DNA of 64,000 nt, taken from positions 1 through 64,000 of the forward strand of contig DF240501.1 of the NCBI GenBank assembly GCA_000507305.1, in the 5' to 3' direction. Below, piece after piece: positions 20,101 to 34,905 of the stretch. Below the pieces are notes generated by a model. It had not been told where the DNA came from. It saw nothing but the letters and a program-made list of their open reading frames with translations, and ran no database searches. The stretch's first letter is position 1. Each line of letters starts with the position of its first letter. This DNA comes from Breviolum minutum Mf 1.05b.01. Lineage: Eukaryota > Sar > Dinophyceae > Suessiales > Symbiodiniaceae. Both the position numbers and the translations under genes were made by a program.

Positions 20101-23100
20101 CGCCGTTCACCGTATCAGTACCTGGAGCCACCAGAGAGCAACAGTACCCTGGACCTTGAGGGAATTAATATATATACAACCTGGGGAAAAGGAAAATCAT
20201 CTTCCAAAATGGCCTTTAGAAGGGGATATGTTAGTTCCCAGGAAGGTGTAGATATGTATAATATTAAGGCAATGGAAACCCTTCAAGCAGTGAGTTGGCC
20301 ACAAAAAATGTTTTGAATAATGATGCTCACAAGATGTGTTTCCAATAGATTTGTCTACGCTATAGTGCTGGTAGGGCTCCTATGGCATTACAGATTGATT
20401 CTGATTGATTGCTCGATTGATTAGTCTCTTTTGAATCTTGCAATGCCACTCTGGATTTTGACTCAAACTTGGGCAGTCTAATGTGAACCGAAATCCGCCC
20501 TCTTGGAGTGCACAGATTGCAGGTAGAAGAGGAATATTCTTTGATGTGAACACAGTATACACTTATATATTCATTTTTCACACACACAAACACACACATG
20601 CACACACACGTGCGCGCACTTGAAATTAATTTGGAATACACTATCGTTGCAAAACTACCTGCCAAGTTCCAATCCCGCTGAAAGGCGTGTAGAATCGAAA
20701 CCCATGCCCTTTACGAATCAAACAACTAGTGGATGGAATGAACAAAGAACCCTCACATCCACCCGAGAATTACAAAGTTTACAGCCATGTATGGACCTTT
20801 CAGAGGATTCTAGTTGTACGAAGGGAGGATAGGCTGCATTATTTTTTTCATTATTACTTCATTGCTCAATATCAGTGTAAATTCATGTAATGTAGACACA
20901 TATTTTGATATATCATGATATATCGATGTATTATTTGGTTATTCAATAGTAGTATATGTATAGATACATAGTTTATGAATGTTTATGATTTATGCGTCCT
21001 CAAATCTTCTAAAACATGAATGTTGACACAGTCTGACGCGTCGGTGCTTGGATGCTGCAGCTTCTAAGGTTCCGAACAGTGACAGTACTGGTGGACAATC
21101 GCTTTGATCAAGCAACCCATCCTGTGCATCAGTTGAAATTCGATTGGTACCAATCAGGCGTAGGGATGGGCAGAATTGGGCAGAATTGGTTCATATCGGA
21201 GTAGATTGGTGAAGCACAAGTCCAAACCGCCTGGCAAAAAACGGCAGGTGGCTTGATAAGACCGGTGCAATTTCACAGCCTCTCACGGCGAAGCATTTTT
21301 TTACAAGGTGTCGAGGTGTTTCCTCGGACACTGGGCACAGAGATGCGTATTTTGGGGGATGTCATGCTATGCTGACGTTGAAGAAGTGAAGAATCATAAC
21401 CTTACCAAGGACCACATCTATTGTGGATGTGGACCTGCGAATTGCTGGAAATGGGATTGAAGGCCAGAAGAAGCTGGGTTTGATATTTTATTGCAAGATC
21501 ATTTTGAAAAACCACCTTGTTTTTTTTTGGGTGTTTCATCTCAAAAGTTGACTAAGAGCTGAAATGAGTCAGCCACTTGAGGCTAGTGGAAAGATGTGAA
21601 GGTGCTGTTCATATGATGACAGTACTACCTCAACCAGTTGACGTGTTCGATGGGTTCCACATCGTTCCCACGCGGCTCCATCCCGTGCAGGTCTTACGTT
21701 TCGATACCGCTTTGACGACCCCTTGGAAGGCCATCGAAAGAGAGAAGCCCAAGAAAATCATTGATCCAAAAATTCCAACAAGTTGCAGCCTAGACATTAC
21801 AGTACCACAAAGCAGTGCTATAATTATTTGTCTTCAAAATCATCCCAAATGGACCAAATTGAGGAGACCATATTCTCGATGTGTTTTTTTTTGTTTCTAT
21901 CATTTTCACTTATCACAGGCTGCCAGTGGAGCAGTTGGTCCCAAGGGAAGGCCTTGGAAGGTCTGCGTGGAATAGAAGTTCCAAAGCCTGAGACTTGGTC
22001 GCCTGAAGAGCCACATTTACATCGGCTTAAGGTGGGGAATTCAGGTGGAAGTTTTGGATGTTTTTTTTTGCAGGCGGCTGGGTTGGTAAGTGAAGAGTTT
22101 CTATATAGATTGCAACCTGTTGACGTTCTTTTTCAAGTTTCTTTTTTCGCCGCCACCAGTGCGAAGCAACCGGTGCTGCGATTTGGCATGGGCTGCACCT
22201 CCAGCACCAGTGCACCAGAAGGGGCAGCTCTGCCATTCTTGCTTGGCGGAGAGCTGCAAAGCTTTTTGCATGTCAAGACCCTCGCAGAGCAGGATTGTGG
22301 GGTTGACCTTGGAGGGCATATTGATGTTGAAGATCAGAAGGAAAGAATTATCAGGATGTGCCGAAGCCTCTCAAGCCTGCAAGCACCAAAGGCCCCTGGC
22401 CCCGGTGTGTCGGAAGATGCAGAGGAAGAAAGCCCATTGGCAGAGCAGAACGGGGTCGCGCAGAGTCCGCCCATTGTTGATGCTCCAGCGGACCAGCAGT
22501 GTCATTTGCCCATGGTTCAACGAAAGCAGAGCTACCTCCCATGCCCTGTCTGGTGCAAAGCAGACTTGCAACGCTGGGAATCTGAGTTGCTTGGAGTGAG
22601 CGCTGAGTTGAAACAGAAGCTTCTTGATCCACACTTCGTGGCCCAACGCTGTGACTTGGACTCGTCTGGAGATTTGGACGTGCACGAACTGGAGCAAGCA
22701 GTGAAGGTCTTTGGCAAACGCCTCGCAACAGAAAGACTCGAGGAACTCATGCGAGGTCAGCTGCGCATTACCAAGGAGAGATTTGCTGAGATCGTGGCAT
22801 CCCTAGAATCCTCGGACTCACGGCGAACAGTTCCACACTCCCTTCGCGGTATGGCTTTGGGCCAGCTTCAACATTTGGATGCTCTGTTCGTGGCATCTGG
22901 CTGGCTAGCTGCGCAATGTGAATCTTTCAATGTGACCAATGCGCAAGCCATCAAGGAGAAGACAATGTTCCAACAGGCTCCCAATCTTTATGCAATGGAA
23001 AACTTTGTGGTGACTCCCATGTCATCGCCGGGCGATTGCGCTGCTCGTGATCATGATCTCTTGCAGAGTGTGCCACAGGCGCAGGACAAGACATCCTTCT

Positions 23101-26100
23101 CGGAGCTCGTAAATGCTTATGGCCTTTTTGTCCACTGCTTCGTCTCCCACTACTGGGGCCATCTATTTAGCAAGACCATGAGGGCACTTCGCACCTGGGC
23201 CGAAGAAAACTATTTGAAAGTACACACTGAGCAGCCGCAGTCCATCGTGTTTTGGATATGCCTTTTTGCCTTGAACCAACACGTAGCAGCTGAAGAGGTG
23301 GGAGAAAACCCCATGCAGGGGCCTTTCAATGCAGCTTTGGCACAGGCTGAATGTGGAGCAGTCTTAGTCTTGGATGAACAGGTCAACCCTTTCAAGAGAA
23401 TCTGGTGTTTGTTCGAGGTTTCCCGGTTGCAGGCACTCAACAAGTCCTTAGAGGTGATTTGTGATACAGGTTCACTTTCCAAGTCCTCGAACGGCTGCAG
23501 CTCAGCATCCCGGGAAATGTTACTGAGGACTTGTACCGAATTGTGGAAGGTCTCTGCACGTCGTGCCTCGTGCTCAGTGAAGGATGACAAGTACCGCATC
23601 TTTGAGGAGATAATCAATGAGGATTGGAAACCAGCCATTGCCATGTTAAAAAAATCGCTTCTACAGGAATTGGAGCGTTACGAATTGCATGATATCTTTT
23701 CAGAATTTGACTGCTACATTCAGTCTCTGCTATCCACAAGCCTGCTAGAGCGCTTGTTGGTCTGCGGGCAGTTTCAAGAAGCTGCAGTATGCTGCCTTCA
23801 TGGAGCACAAGCATCAGAGGACGCAGTTGACCAGATTTGTGCTAGTTTCGAGGCCAATGAGCAGCGCCGCCGATGGTTGGATGACATGCTTGTGCGCAGT
23901 GTGGAAGATGAATCCATGGTCAAGTCCTTACTGGACAGGAAGGCTAGTGTCACAGCCAGAAGACAAAGTGATGGTGCCCCTGTCTTGGTGCTTGCTGCTG
24001 GGCATGGCCTGGATTCTGTTGTGAAGCTCCTACTGGACCATCGCGCTGATGTGGCAGCTAGGAAAACACGTGAGGGAATCACTTCCCTCATTTCCGCAGC
24101 TCAGCAAGGACATGCATCAACGGTAGCCCTCCTCTTGGACAATGGAGCTAATTGCAGGGCCACCAAGATGAAAGGTTGGGGGGCAGGTGCATCTGCGCTG
24201 TCGCTTGCGGCCTTCAACGGCCATGAGTCAGTGGTAAAAGTCCTCCTGGATAGCACAGGTGTGCTTTACAAACTTCCAGTTATTTTTGCTGCAGTGGGTG
24301 ATCGCCCGGGAGTCTTGAAGCTTCTCTTGGATTACCGTGCCCCTGTGGAGGAACGAAACAGTGATGGTTCCACTCCGCTCATCTCTGCTGTTTTTTTTAG
24401 GCGAACCAGCGCTCTGAAGTTCCTGCTGTGGAGTCGAGCAAATGTGGAAGCTACACGGAAGGATGGAGCCAATGCATTGTCCCTGGCTGCCGGGAATGAA
24501 GATGTTTGCGCTACCATGCTCTTGCTGCACTATGGTGCAGATAGGTCCCAGGTACGAGATATTCACTTCAGAGAATGTGATGGATGTGGTGCCGAACCCA
24601 TCAAAGGATGCCGGTTTAAGTGCACAGAGTGCGCTGACTGTGACTTTTGCCAGGTATGTTTTGACAAGAAGAACCAGCTGTTGGGTGGGCGCTGTGCAGA
24701 CCATGCCTTTGACCGTATTCAAACACCACGCTTGTTCCTCGAGCAGATCATGTGTAGAGGGTTGTTTGAGGCAATTGCCACTCAAGCAAGTGAGCAGGGT
24801 GTTGAACAAATCCCGAACTTGATTCACCGTGCGTATGGTGACTGACACCCAAGATCATCAGGGTCCACGGTGAAGAAATGCCAATTCAATAGCATCCAAT
24901 AGCGTTGCCAACGATTTGTTTGAAGTTGGATCTTGTACAGCCATGCATAGCCCGACTCTCACGATTGGGATTGATGGGATTTGGTACATGACAAAGAGCG
25001 ACAAAAAAAAGATTGCAACCTGATGTTTTGTTTCAAGGTTTTTTTTGGTTGCCTAAACATAGACCGAGGCTTCATGTATGTCATATTTCTCAGGAAATCA
25101 CAGGTGGAGGTAGCTAGGAGTAGTTGACTTGGGACTTGCATCAGGTTGCCTTGATGGATGGTGCGGAAATGTTGGACTGTTTCTTGGGCAGACAAACCGT
25201 TTGGATGAAAGGTGGAGAGGGATTCGCAATTTAATCACCGTCAATGACTCATGAAAGACTATCAATCTTTTGGATTGGTAGGGTACCATGTATGGTTATG
25301 GCTATAAGGAGATTTTGACAGTGTGATTCCTGCAAGCAGTGAGAATTAGCGGTGTATTCCAATGGAAACAAACGGATTTGATGCATCCTGTTTTCAACTC
25401 CTAACGCGAATTGCTTGCCATGTGTCCCAAGCAATCTTTCTATGGAATGCCATAGCTGCTCTTCAGGTAGCGAGGTGCGCTTCGGACTTCGTACAGTGGC
25501 CACCAAGGGTCGTGAGATCTTGTTGAATGGAGCGCCTGTAAAGTACCTTGACACTAATTGGAAGTAGTCCTGCAACAGGTGATGCCGCGTTTTTGCGTTC
25601 TGATTTTTGGGGGGCGGGGGATGGACATGAATGAGCATGATGATCATGATGGAATATTGAACAGGAGGCCTTAGAGAAGAAAAGATTTAAATTTGCAGTA
25701 CATTTGCTGCATACTGTTTTTGGATGTTTTTGGCATTCTCTGGTTCCGTGCTCTGATTTCTTTTAGGATTTGATGTGTTCCATCAACACTGCACCAAAAT
25801 AGATGAGAAGAAACCCAAGTAAAGCAGTCACAAAAAGCGATGGACTGCGAATTGATTGCGAAGCTCACCCCACCCCTGTCCATACCTTTAGGTGAAGTGC
25901 AATTGCACCTGTTGAAGTCCTTTGGGAAGAAACCCACAGCACAAAAAACTGAAATGCATGCTTGGGATATCAAAATGCATGCTTTGAAATCTAAATTTAA
26001 AAGTATTTAGAATTGGCTTTGAATCCAGTCCAGAACCTCTCATGCGACCGTTCATCCATCCCCTATAGTCACAGATATTTTTGTTCAGGAAATTTGTCTC

Positions 26101-29100
26101 ACTTTAGATTGGATGCATATATGAATGTTTTCATGTTTATTTATAGTTTAGTAAACCAATATAAACTAGGATTATTTATGACAAATTAGAGTAATTAGAC
26201 GGCATGATTCCACCACTTCCTTAAACTTCAATTTCAAGAAGTTCAGAATGTCGACGTCCTGCCCTGCACCGAGGTTGTTCGGCTTCAACCGGCATGAGTT
26301 GACCTCATCTGCAGTGCTGTCCTATGAGGAGTTGCTGCGTGACGTGCAGCTGCTGAAGGACTGAAGGACAGGGAATGGTTGTTAAGAGATATATATATAT
26401 AGATATATAGATATTGTTAGTGAAGTTATTTTTTTACAAACTTATAACTTGGACTTGGAGTAAAGTTTCTTATTATGAATGATGTCAAATGCATCTCTCA
26501 TTGGAAAGAAGGATGCTAACAAGATGTAGAGAATCGGACTGAGACAGAGGGTAATGCAGTAAGACAACGATCAGTGCAGATTGTAGTTTCTTTACAGTTA
26601 CACTCCGGTAAACTAACATAGCAATGGAAACTAGACCCATTGAAGATGTATTTCCTATTGAAAATGGGAATATTCCATTGCCATGTTAGTTTACTTCAGT
26701 TGAGGGTGATCCAAAAAGAAATTTGCCACAAATTATTGGCCTTGCATGGCGCAACCATTTTTCCGCGTCAGAAATCGTCCTGCAAACTTAAAACGAACAT
26801 GACTGTATACGTAACGTGAGAAAACGAACCCAAGGAACCTTTGGAAAAGTGGGAATGAATGCAGGATAATGCAGGTACCAAAGGTGGCCAAACCTTTCGT
26901 TTTCAGATTTAGTTGTTAGTTGTTGGTAGGGCATGCCTCATTGAAGGAGGTCGGAGCAAACTTTGTGCGCGGTGTCGCTCGGCAGGGACGAGAAAACATA
27001 GAATTTTGTGCGACGTGCACTCATTTTGTATTGGTGTATTGGGACATCTCGAAACTTGAAATTGTGAAGTGAGAGTCCCGCTTGATGGCTTTTGGGGGTG
27101 GCGCAAGGATGCACAGCAACCCGTGACAAAAACCTTTAATCTTGGCGCCAATGTTGCGAGGAGTATAGTTTGATGGAAGTAGGAACTTGCCATTTGGATG
27201 TATCTTCATTGGTCAATGGGAATGGTTCTTAAGTTTGTCAAGCCTCCAAGAAGAAGTGGCATACTAATTGCAAACTAGAAAGTTTCTTTTATAATTAATG
27301 ACGCCAAATTCATTGTCTTCAAAACATAAGCAAATGCAGATGCACCAACTCCATGAGTGAACGCCATTCCATTAAAAAACAAACTTGACAATCCTAATGG
27401 CTTTCAATCATGACAAGAAGCCCAATATTGCGAAGATCTCCTAAAAAATGTTTAAACAACAATACATAATACGTTGTGTTCAATTTTATCTTTCCAGATC
27501 GCTGGGATATGTTAAACTTCCATTCTTTACATGTCAGACATGAGTGCATTCACTATAGTCACTAGTGGCTCAAGCTCATAGAATCATTCAGAACCGCAGA
27601 TTCTTAGCCGCTTCAAGTCGATGACAGATGCTGAGAAGGCAAAGGTGATGGCAGAGAGCGGTTCGTCACTGGGTATGGAACCCAAGGTGCAGAAGATGAT
27701 GGAGTTAAACTCACTTCGAGAAAAGCTATCAGAGAAGTTCATGGAGGACAATAAGGGCTCTGTGACCTTCTTTGGTGTTGGTATGGATCCTAATGATTGC
27801 CCAGCAATTCAAATTGGTGTCCCTCCCGAGGTGGACCAAAATTCCTTGAAGATTCCAGAGGAGCTAGCTGCTGTGAATGTTATGTTCAAGACCATGGGAT
27901 GGCCAACACATGGCGGTTGCCTTGGTGCCTTGAAAATTCCAACGGAGCAATGTGACTTGATAGATGATGACGAGTGACATCTAAATTTGAGATATATCTA
28001 GGTGGTGGTTTTCAAAGATTGTTTATGTTTATATTTATCCCTACTTACTTGGGGAAATGATCCAAGTTGACTAATATGTTTCAAATAGTTTAAATCCACC
28101 AACTAGTTGAAAGGATGTGAAGTCGTCCAAAGTTGTTGAGATTTGGTGATTGCCGAATTTTGTTGGCTGCCACCAAGCTCTAGCACTGTCACTGTCGGGA
28201 ACTCGTGTACAGATATTCCCCTGTTGGAGCAAAAGGTGACCAGCTGACAAAAGGAAAAACAAAAAAATGGCCGAAAGTTGTGTGGATCAACACCATTTTC
28301 ATTTGCAATTTTTCATCCATTTTCATCCAGGCACATTATGCACAAGACCAGCGTTTTTTGGATCTTTGCGATGAACATGGTTTGCTGGTGTGGGAGGAGG
28401 TCCTTGGCTGGCAAAACACGCCGCAGGAAGCGATTTTTGTCATTTTTGGGGTGAGGACATGTTTGATTGGAAACGGGGCAGGCGCTAGGACCAGTCGGAT
28501 CATGATTATATACGCAACATATGCTTGAGTAAATAGACACAAGAAACATTTGTCACATAGAAGTTGCGTTTGCAAATTGAATACTATGCTTCGATGTATA
28601 CATTTAAAATGGATGGATTGATCAATACATGAAATGGATCTGATATGGATGCAAAGAAATATCAATGCTGGCAGCAAGTTGATGTGCATGTCACAAAAGG
28701 GAAAAAGGATTCCGTTGGATGACTACAGTTTGAAAGCCTCCCTTGGGCTATGCACAATACTTTCGAGACACTCAATGAGCATGCTCCATGTATGGAATAT
28801 TATTTACCTACATTTACCATATAAATCAACAGAATCTAGGGAAATATTCCATACATGGAGAGTATGGGGTGCAAGAACTTCACCAGCCGCGTCGGCAGGA
28901 TTTTGCTGATGGCATTTTCCTCATGCAGAGTATGAAATTGGCCGATGAGATGGTTGCAGCCTCTGTGAATCATCCGCAGCCTGGCACATTGAAGGGATTT
29001 CAAGTGGTTGGAGGTAGTCATATGGCTGTAGGAATTGAGGATATGATGTGATTGGTGAGACATCCAGGGTTGATCCATGTTTTTTGCGATTGCAGTCAAG

Positions 29101-32036
29101 CTTGGTGGGGTGCAAACTTTCCCTCGTGTGACTTTTCTACCCGGGAAGCTGCAAGGGTTCATATCCGCTGAGAGACCATGCTTTTTCGCTTGTTGATCTG
29201 GTGGTAGCATTACAATGGTGTACGTGTAGCAGTGTGCTACATAGCATGTTACATAGGACCTGCCATCCTGAATCCACTTGTATATGACCCAGGGTTTCCT
29301 CGATGAAAATTGTTTGATTACATAGGTCCATGATGTCCATGTCAATCGGATGGGGTGTTACTGCAATCAAGGGTGTGGTGCTTGCTTTTGCTTTCCCACC
29401 CAGGTCTGTCATTTTCTTTGGTTTCTTCAACGAAGGCGCTTTGTGCAGTGTCGTGGTTCAGAATCTTTTGATCAGTTTGAGGAGAGTCTCCGGATAAGAG
29501 GGTGACTTGACCTCGTTGGACGACGTCAGACTAATTTTCAGGGCTGCACTTCTGTTCTGAGTCACAGTATTTGGACTTGCGCCAGATCAACGGAAGTTGA
29601 AGATACATGGAACAAACCACGACTGCCGTCACTGTTTCTGCTCAAGATGTAGATATGATCCATTACAAGTGATGAACGCCTCGCCTCCTGGCATTTTCAC
29701 AAAACGCGCCTGAAAACCGGGTGTGTTCATCCGTTGCCATTGTTCTCCAACAAAATGGTTTCCTTGGTTGTTTCATCATGGCCCACTGGTGTTGCTGTGA
29801 TGCCTGTGAGCTGCCGGACACCACCTGAGCGGCGGCAACCGCAAAACTTGGGCTCCTTGCATTGTCGACATTGCCTCCTGGCGTTGCCCACTATGAGTGT
29901 GGTGGCGAAGCTCCGGACGAAACGTGTTCGGCGGAGAGTGGCTTGGTGCCAGAAAATGGGATGTGAAAGTGATGGAATTTCTAGACATGATCTTTTTGGA
30001 AAAAGTTTGGGGCCTGAGAATGGTGTTGTTTTTGAACCATTTGCCAACCATTGGAGGATTGGCAATGACCGGTCGGAACCTGCAACTCAATTGGTGACAC
30101 AGGAAGCTGTATATAAGGTCTATTACAGTGTAACGTTGTAAGAGTGTTAGATGCAGGTGCCGGGTGCGGAGTGTTGTTGGCAACTTCACTACAGCAAACA
30201 CTTCTGTAAGTACAGTAGCCTCCAAAATTCTAAAGATTGTTTCTTTACTGGGGCAGATGGTTGTTGGCAGCTCATCTTAAGTCCACCATACTATTGATGG
30301 AAGAAATCCTTTACCAGTTGAAAGGTAGTTTATCCATGTTTATCCCATTATTGACCAGGTTTTATACATCCCAAGTGGTGCAGGATTTCTTCCATCAACC
30401 GTATCATGTTTCATATCAGGTCCGTCCTGAACTCAGCAAAGAACCTGTGAGACCGGCATTGGCAGAGTTGGATACAGATTCCAAAGAAGTCTTACCTTAT
30501 GCACAGCCGCAGGAGTCATGGAACGTTCATTCATTTTGCGGAGGAAACAGATTTGAAAATGAAGTGGCAAAAAGAAGTTAGTCTAGGTATAGCTGGAAGA
30601 AATACGGTATGAGGATGTATGAGGTAGAAACCGTTGGGAATATTAGCAATAAGTACTGTAGCAAGTATGACCGTGCGTCTCATCATGACATGATGCAAAT
30701 ACAACTGAAACAAAAACCGTACAAGTGTTCTGAGGGAAGGATAAGTCGGTAGGAGCGATGTCGATTCTCCTTGATCATGTGTTACTGCATCAATTGCCCC
30801 ACAACGATTTCCAAAGTTGCATCCATTTGACCCCATTACATCCCATTACACTGTTGTTTTTATATGTTCAAAGTTTTACTCCCCAATTATTTTGAAGAAC
30901 GTTTTCACTATGTTTGTTCCATTCCCTGCAAAATTCTCCACTGTTCCAGTCTCTTCAACAAAACAAAACATGTACACTAAAGTCTATAGCTGGAAAACCC
31001 ATTCTCACCATCCAAGATTCCTCCATTGCCATGGTGACAGGAGTCCATTCAGTGGCCCAATGTGCTGGATCCGATGAAACGACAAGCCGATTTGTCACCG
31101 GCAGAAGGCGAAGGTGAAAACCGGCGGCAGAATTTTCAAGGCAAACGTGACTTGGAACAGAGGAGGTTACCCTCAACAAGATGCTTCTCAAAACAGAGAA
31201 GTTTGTTATTAGCACTGTGTTCTTCAATGTGCTTAAATTTCGAGTGCTATCTATGTGCTGAAAGATTGCTTCAAGTCATATCATGTCAAGTACCTCTTGT
31301 CCTGAAAATTCCGTGTGGAGATTGGGCGGGAGCCCCAATAGGAGTTACAACGAAGTGGTTTTCCACTCACCTTTCTTGGCGCTTAACTTCCTGTTCATGT
31401 TTTGTGGCGTCCCCTTTTCTTCCCCACTCCGTTCCCCAACTACTGGCGATTGCACCCCTTTTGGGGCCTCAAAGCCATGGGTGAAAAATCGCATTCTGGA
31501 TTAGGTACTTTGGAGCGCTTTTCTGGACCATGTGTGCTTTACAAAGACATAAGGTGAGTGTTTTTTTTTTCATGTCCCTTTAGAACTTCATTGGGTACAG
31601 TACTTGTTTTTGAAAAGCGCTGAGATGTGTTCCATAGACATTTTACATATGAATATATGCACTCCAAACCCAATATGGAACCCAAAAATAAAGGTTTGGA
31701 AAATGAGTTTCCTTTTCAAATTGGTGATTTTTAAGGTTCCATCTTAGTTTTTGGAGGTTTTTGCACTGTGGCAATGGGATCAGACTGTTCCAGTCACCAA
31801 GAAAAGGGAAGGGCCCAACTCCCTGGCCCCGAAATTGCCCCATGTGGCAACCCCGAGGTGAACGAACGGTGAGAGCTTTGATGCAATCCTTTCTGCGGAT
31901 GCAGGATCCCTTGCGCATCATCCGTTTCGGCATCGAACATCCTGAGGGTGATGGACGAGGCATAGGGAGGATGATTGCCATATTCTGATGATGACTGGGA
32001 AGTGATGATTGAGTGCAGAAGTGATGGCGATTGTGG

Positions 32037-32080
<44 letters not shown>

Positions 32081-34813
32081 TCGTTTGAGGTGCTGCTAGT
32101 GTGATGGTTTGTTATATGTGAATGGGTAGATGTTAAAGTGATAGTGGTGAAGTATGTGAAGGCTCTATTCTACTGGCATGTTCTACTGGCATGTTTTCAC
32201 ATGGTTTTGGCAGATGATGGCCACCATTCTGACACACTGTTTCAGTTCCGACAGTATTGTTGGAAACATCTACAAATATACACATATACATGCTAAACCG
32301 TATGCATGTATATACCTCTATGCATTTACATGTACATATATAGACCTTTTCCGGCATGGCAGAAATTAGATCGTTGTTTGGTGGATTGCATTTTTTTCAA
32401 GCACCCCTCAGGTTGTAGCTCAAAAAATGATTGGGTCACTGCTATGTGGGTGTTTCCGATAATAGTGGTACCACCAAATCATCCATTTTTAATAGGGTTT
32501 TCCATTATAAACCATCCATTTTGGGGTACCCCTATTTTTGGAAACACCCATGTGGTTTGCATTTTGTGGTTGCCTGTTCCACCAAGCATTCATACATGCT
32601 GCAGTCGTTTTTTTTTGCAACCCATGCATCTTGACAGGATGGGCGGCTGTAGCCTTAACCCGTTTGAATAAAACCGCCGAAGCGGCCAAATTGGCTGCTG
32701 GCCCTGATGGTCAGACACCTTGTGGCTATCAAACATTGAGATACTTGGACTATCTTCGACTTGGAGGTCTAGATGTTGGTGGCTGAAGATATGGGTCATT
32801 TGTAAGGATAATGATTTGAAGAATGGATATTGGATGATATTGGTGTATTGCTGGCGGCTGCGTGTTGTAAATTATTGCGGTTGGAGTTGGGCACGGTGCG
32901 AAGTTTGCTGCATCAACCCGCCGACATTTTTGATCGCTTGGGGAGGTTGTTTTTACTTTGGCGTGTTGAACCATACAATTCAATATATAGATATTTGCCC
33001 TTGCAAAGTGCATATGACATATGATACTTTGCGCTTAGTCAAGTAGTTGCAGCCTTACAATAATACATGAGGCTTCTAGATTCTCATATGTTCATTATCC
33101 AAGAAGGTTTGGCAAGCCGGTCTTACTATTTAACAATCCGCTACTTTGGGATTTGGTAGCTTTGGTTGCGCTCCATTAGGCTGGAAACCAACAGCCATAC
33201 TTAGTGACATAGTTTGTCACTCACTTGGGAAGTTGATCATGTTACATTTTTCCTTCACACTTGCAAACTTATAATAGGATTCTTAAGGGGGGCTGGTGAT
33301 TCCCCTAATCATTCCTAATGTTCCCTAAGGTTCCCCAATCTTCCCTAGGAATCCTTAGGGTTCCCCAGTTACCCCCTCCCCTTGAACACCCCCCCTTAAG
33401 AATCCTAGAAACTTAAGACGTTTTGGCAGGGGACCCCAAGGTCTGCCAACTGACGTCTCTTCTATTGAATGTATCCTCCTAGGATATGTTGCTCATGCCT
33501 GTGCCAAAGAGGGCGCAGTGGAGGCAGCCTTCCATTTGTCGCGCTTGCAGTCCAAGTGTGGCCGCACCAAATTTATCACCGTGCCTGGGCTTTTCAATTG
33601 AGTTTTGACCACCAAAACTGATAAACTGATCAGGTCAGGTGGCGAAATTGACGATTCCTTTACCTATACTGCATTTGCATTGGCTACATTGGACATATTT
33701 GTTTCCCAAAAAAAATCCTGCCATGACTTCATGATGGAAATTGTTTTCTTTTCCCCTAGTTTTGTCGTTTGGTTTTTGCCCTGAAAAACACTTGTGGGAT
33801 GCAATGTTGTTCTCCACTCAGGCGGGATCTCGAGTCTTCCAAAGTGTTCTCGAGAGCTCCGCGTTGTATTTGCAATCGACGGCAGATCAAATGCCCAAGT
33901 TATTGGCTGGACATGGTGCCAGGGTGGCAGAGGAAGTTGAAAGTTTGCTGGACATCAAAAACGAGATTCTGGCACTCACACCGCAACTTGGGTAGTAGTT
34001 GAAGTAGATGGGGAAATGGTGGGGATTTTTGTGAAGGTATGAGTTGAATTTGGGGGAAGCTAAAGTTTGAGGGGTCAATGAAGGATTCGATGAATTTCAA
34101 AATGACTGACCTGAAAGAAAGAGGTCAGAATGAGAGGTCGTCAAACAAAGTGAAAGCTACGGATGCGCCACGTGGATACACGATAATTATGTGGACACCA
34201 TAAGTAGGTGGAAATCCACATGAACCGGGTGGAATCATTTGAACTGGCATGACACTCGCTCAGGAACCGTCGTTTCCTGATGCTCAACGAGCCTTTCAAC
34301 CAGCTCATTAGATGGTATGGTCGTGCACGGCTGGTACCACAGGCGAGGGTACCAAAAAGCTTTTTGTACCTGTACCAGCCTTTCTATGTTCACAGCTACA
34401 TGGGTGTGTTCATGGCTGGTGGCGTTTCTTCGAAGCTTCCCGAATACCATACTAAGCTGCATTAGATTCATTAGATCAGAATGCCAACCCTGGATTTGGA
34501 AACAGGGCCGAACCTGCTCCACCCTGCCCAGCCCCACAAGATCAATAAGGTGTGAGATGAGAGATACCAATCCCGGTACTTACACAAACTTGGGGTAGTG
34601 AGCCTCATTGCGCCTCCCCCAAGCAGCCAAGAGTCTGTCGGTTTGGAGGACTATGCGTCATTTTTCTGGTTTGCTGATCTGGGGTTCAACCCCACGGGCC
34701 TGTCAATTAAGGGCGTACAGATCAGTCTCCCTATTATGAAGGCATCAAATTCACTACTAAAACTACTACTACTACTACTACTACTTCTACTACTACTACT
34801 ACTACTACTTCTA

Positions 34814-34844
<31 letters not shown>

Positions 34845-34845
34845 A

Positions 34846-34905
<60 letters not shown>

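Noticed and set aside
21783..22187. N-terminal extension of the ankyrin/ZZ ORF by 135 codons
   Set aside because: This part covers the GH2 exon ending at 22031 and the start of its intron; the ATG at 22188 gives a clear myristoylation signal.
22351..23644. Several long reverse-strand ORFs opposite the ankyrin/ZZ gene
   Set aside because: Shadows of a GC-rich real coding sequence on the + strand.
29727..30065. Open frames on both strands, one with a Cys-rich CRQCKEPKFCGC and one with SNKMVS
   Set aside because: SNKMVS would fit the missing GH2 piece, but there is no AG acceptor between it and the preceding segment, and neither frame has other support.
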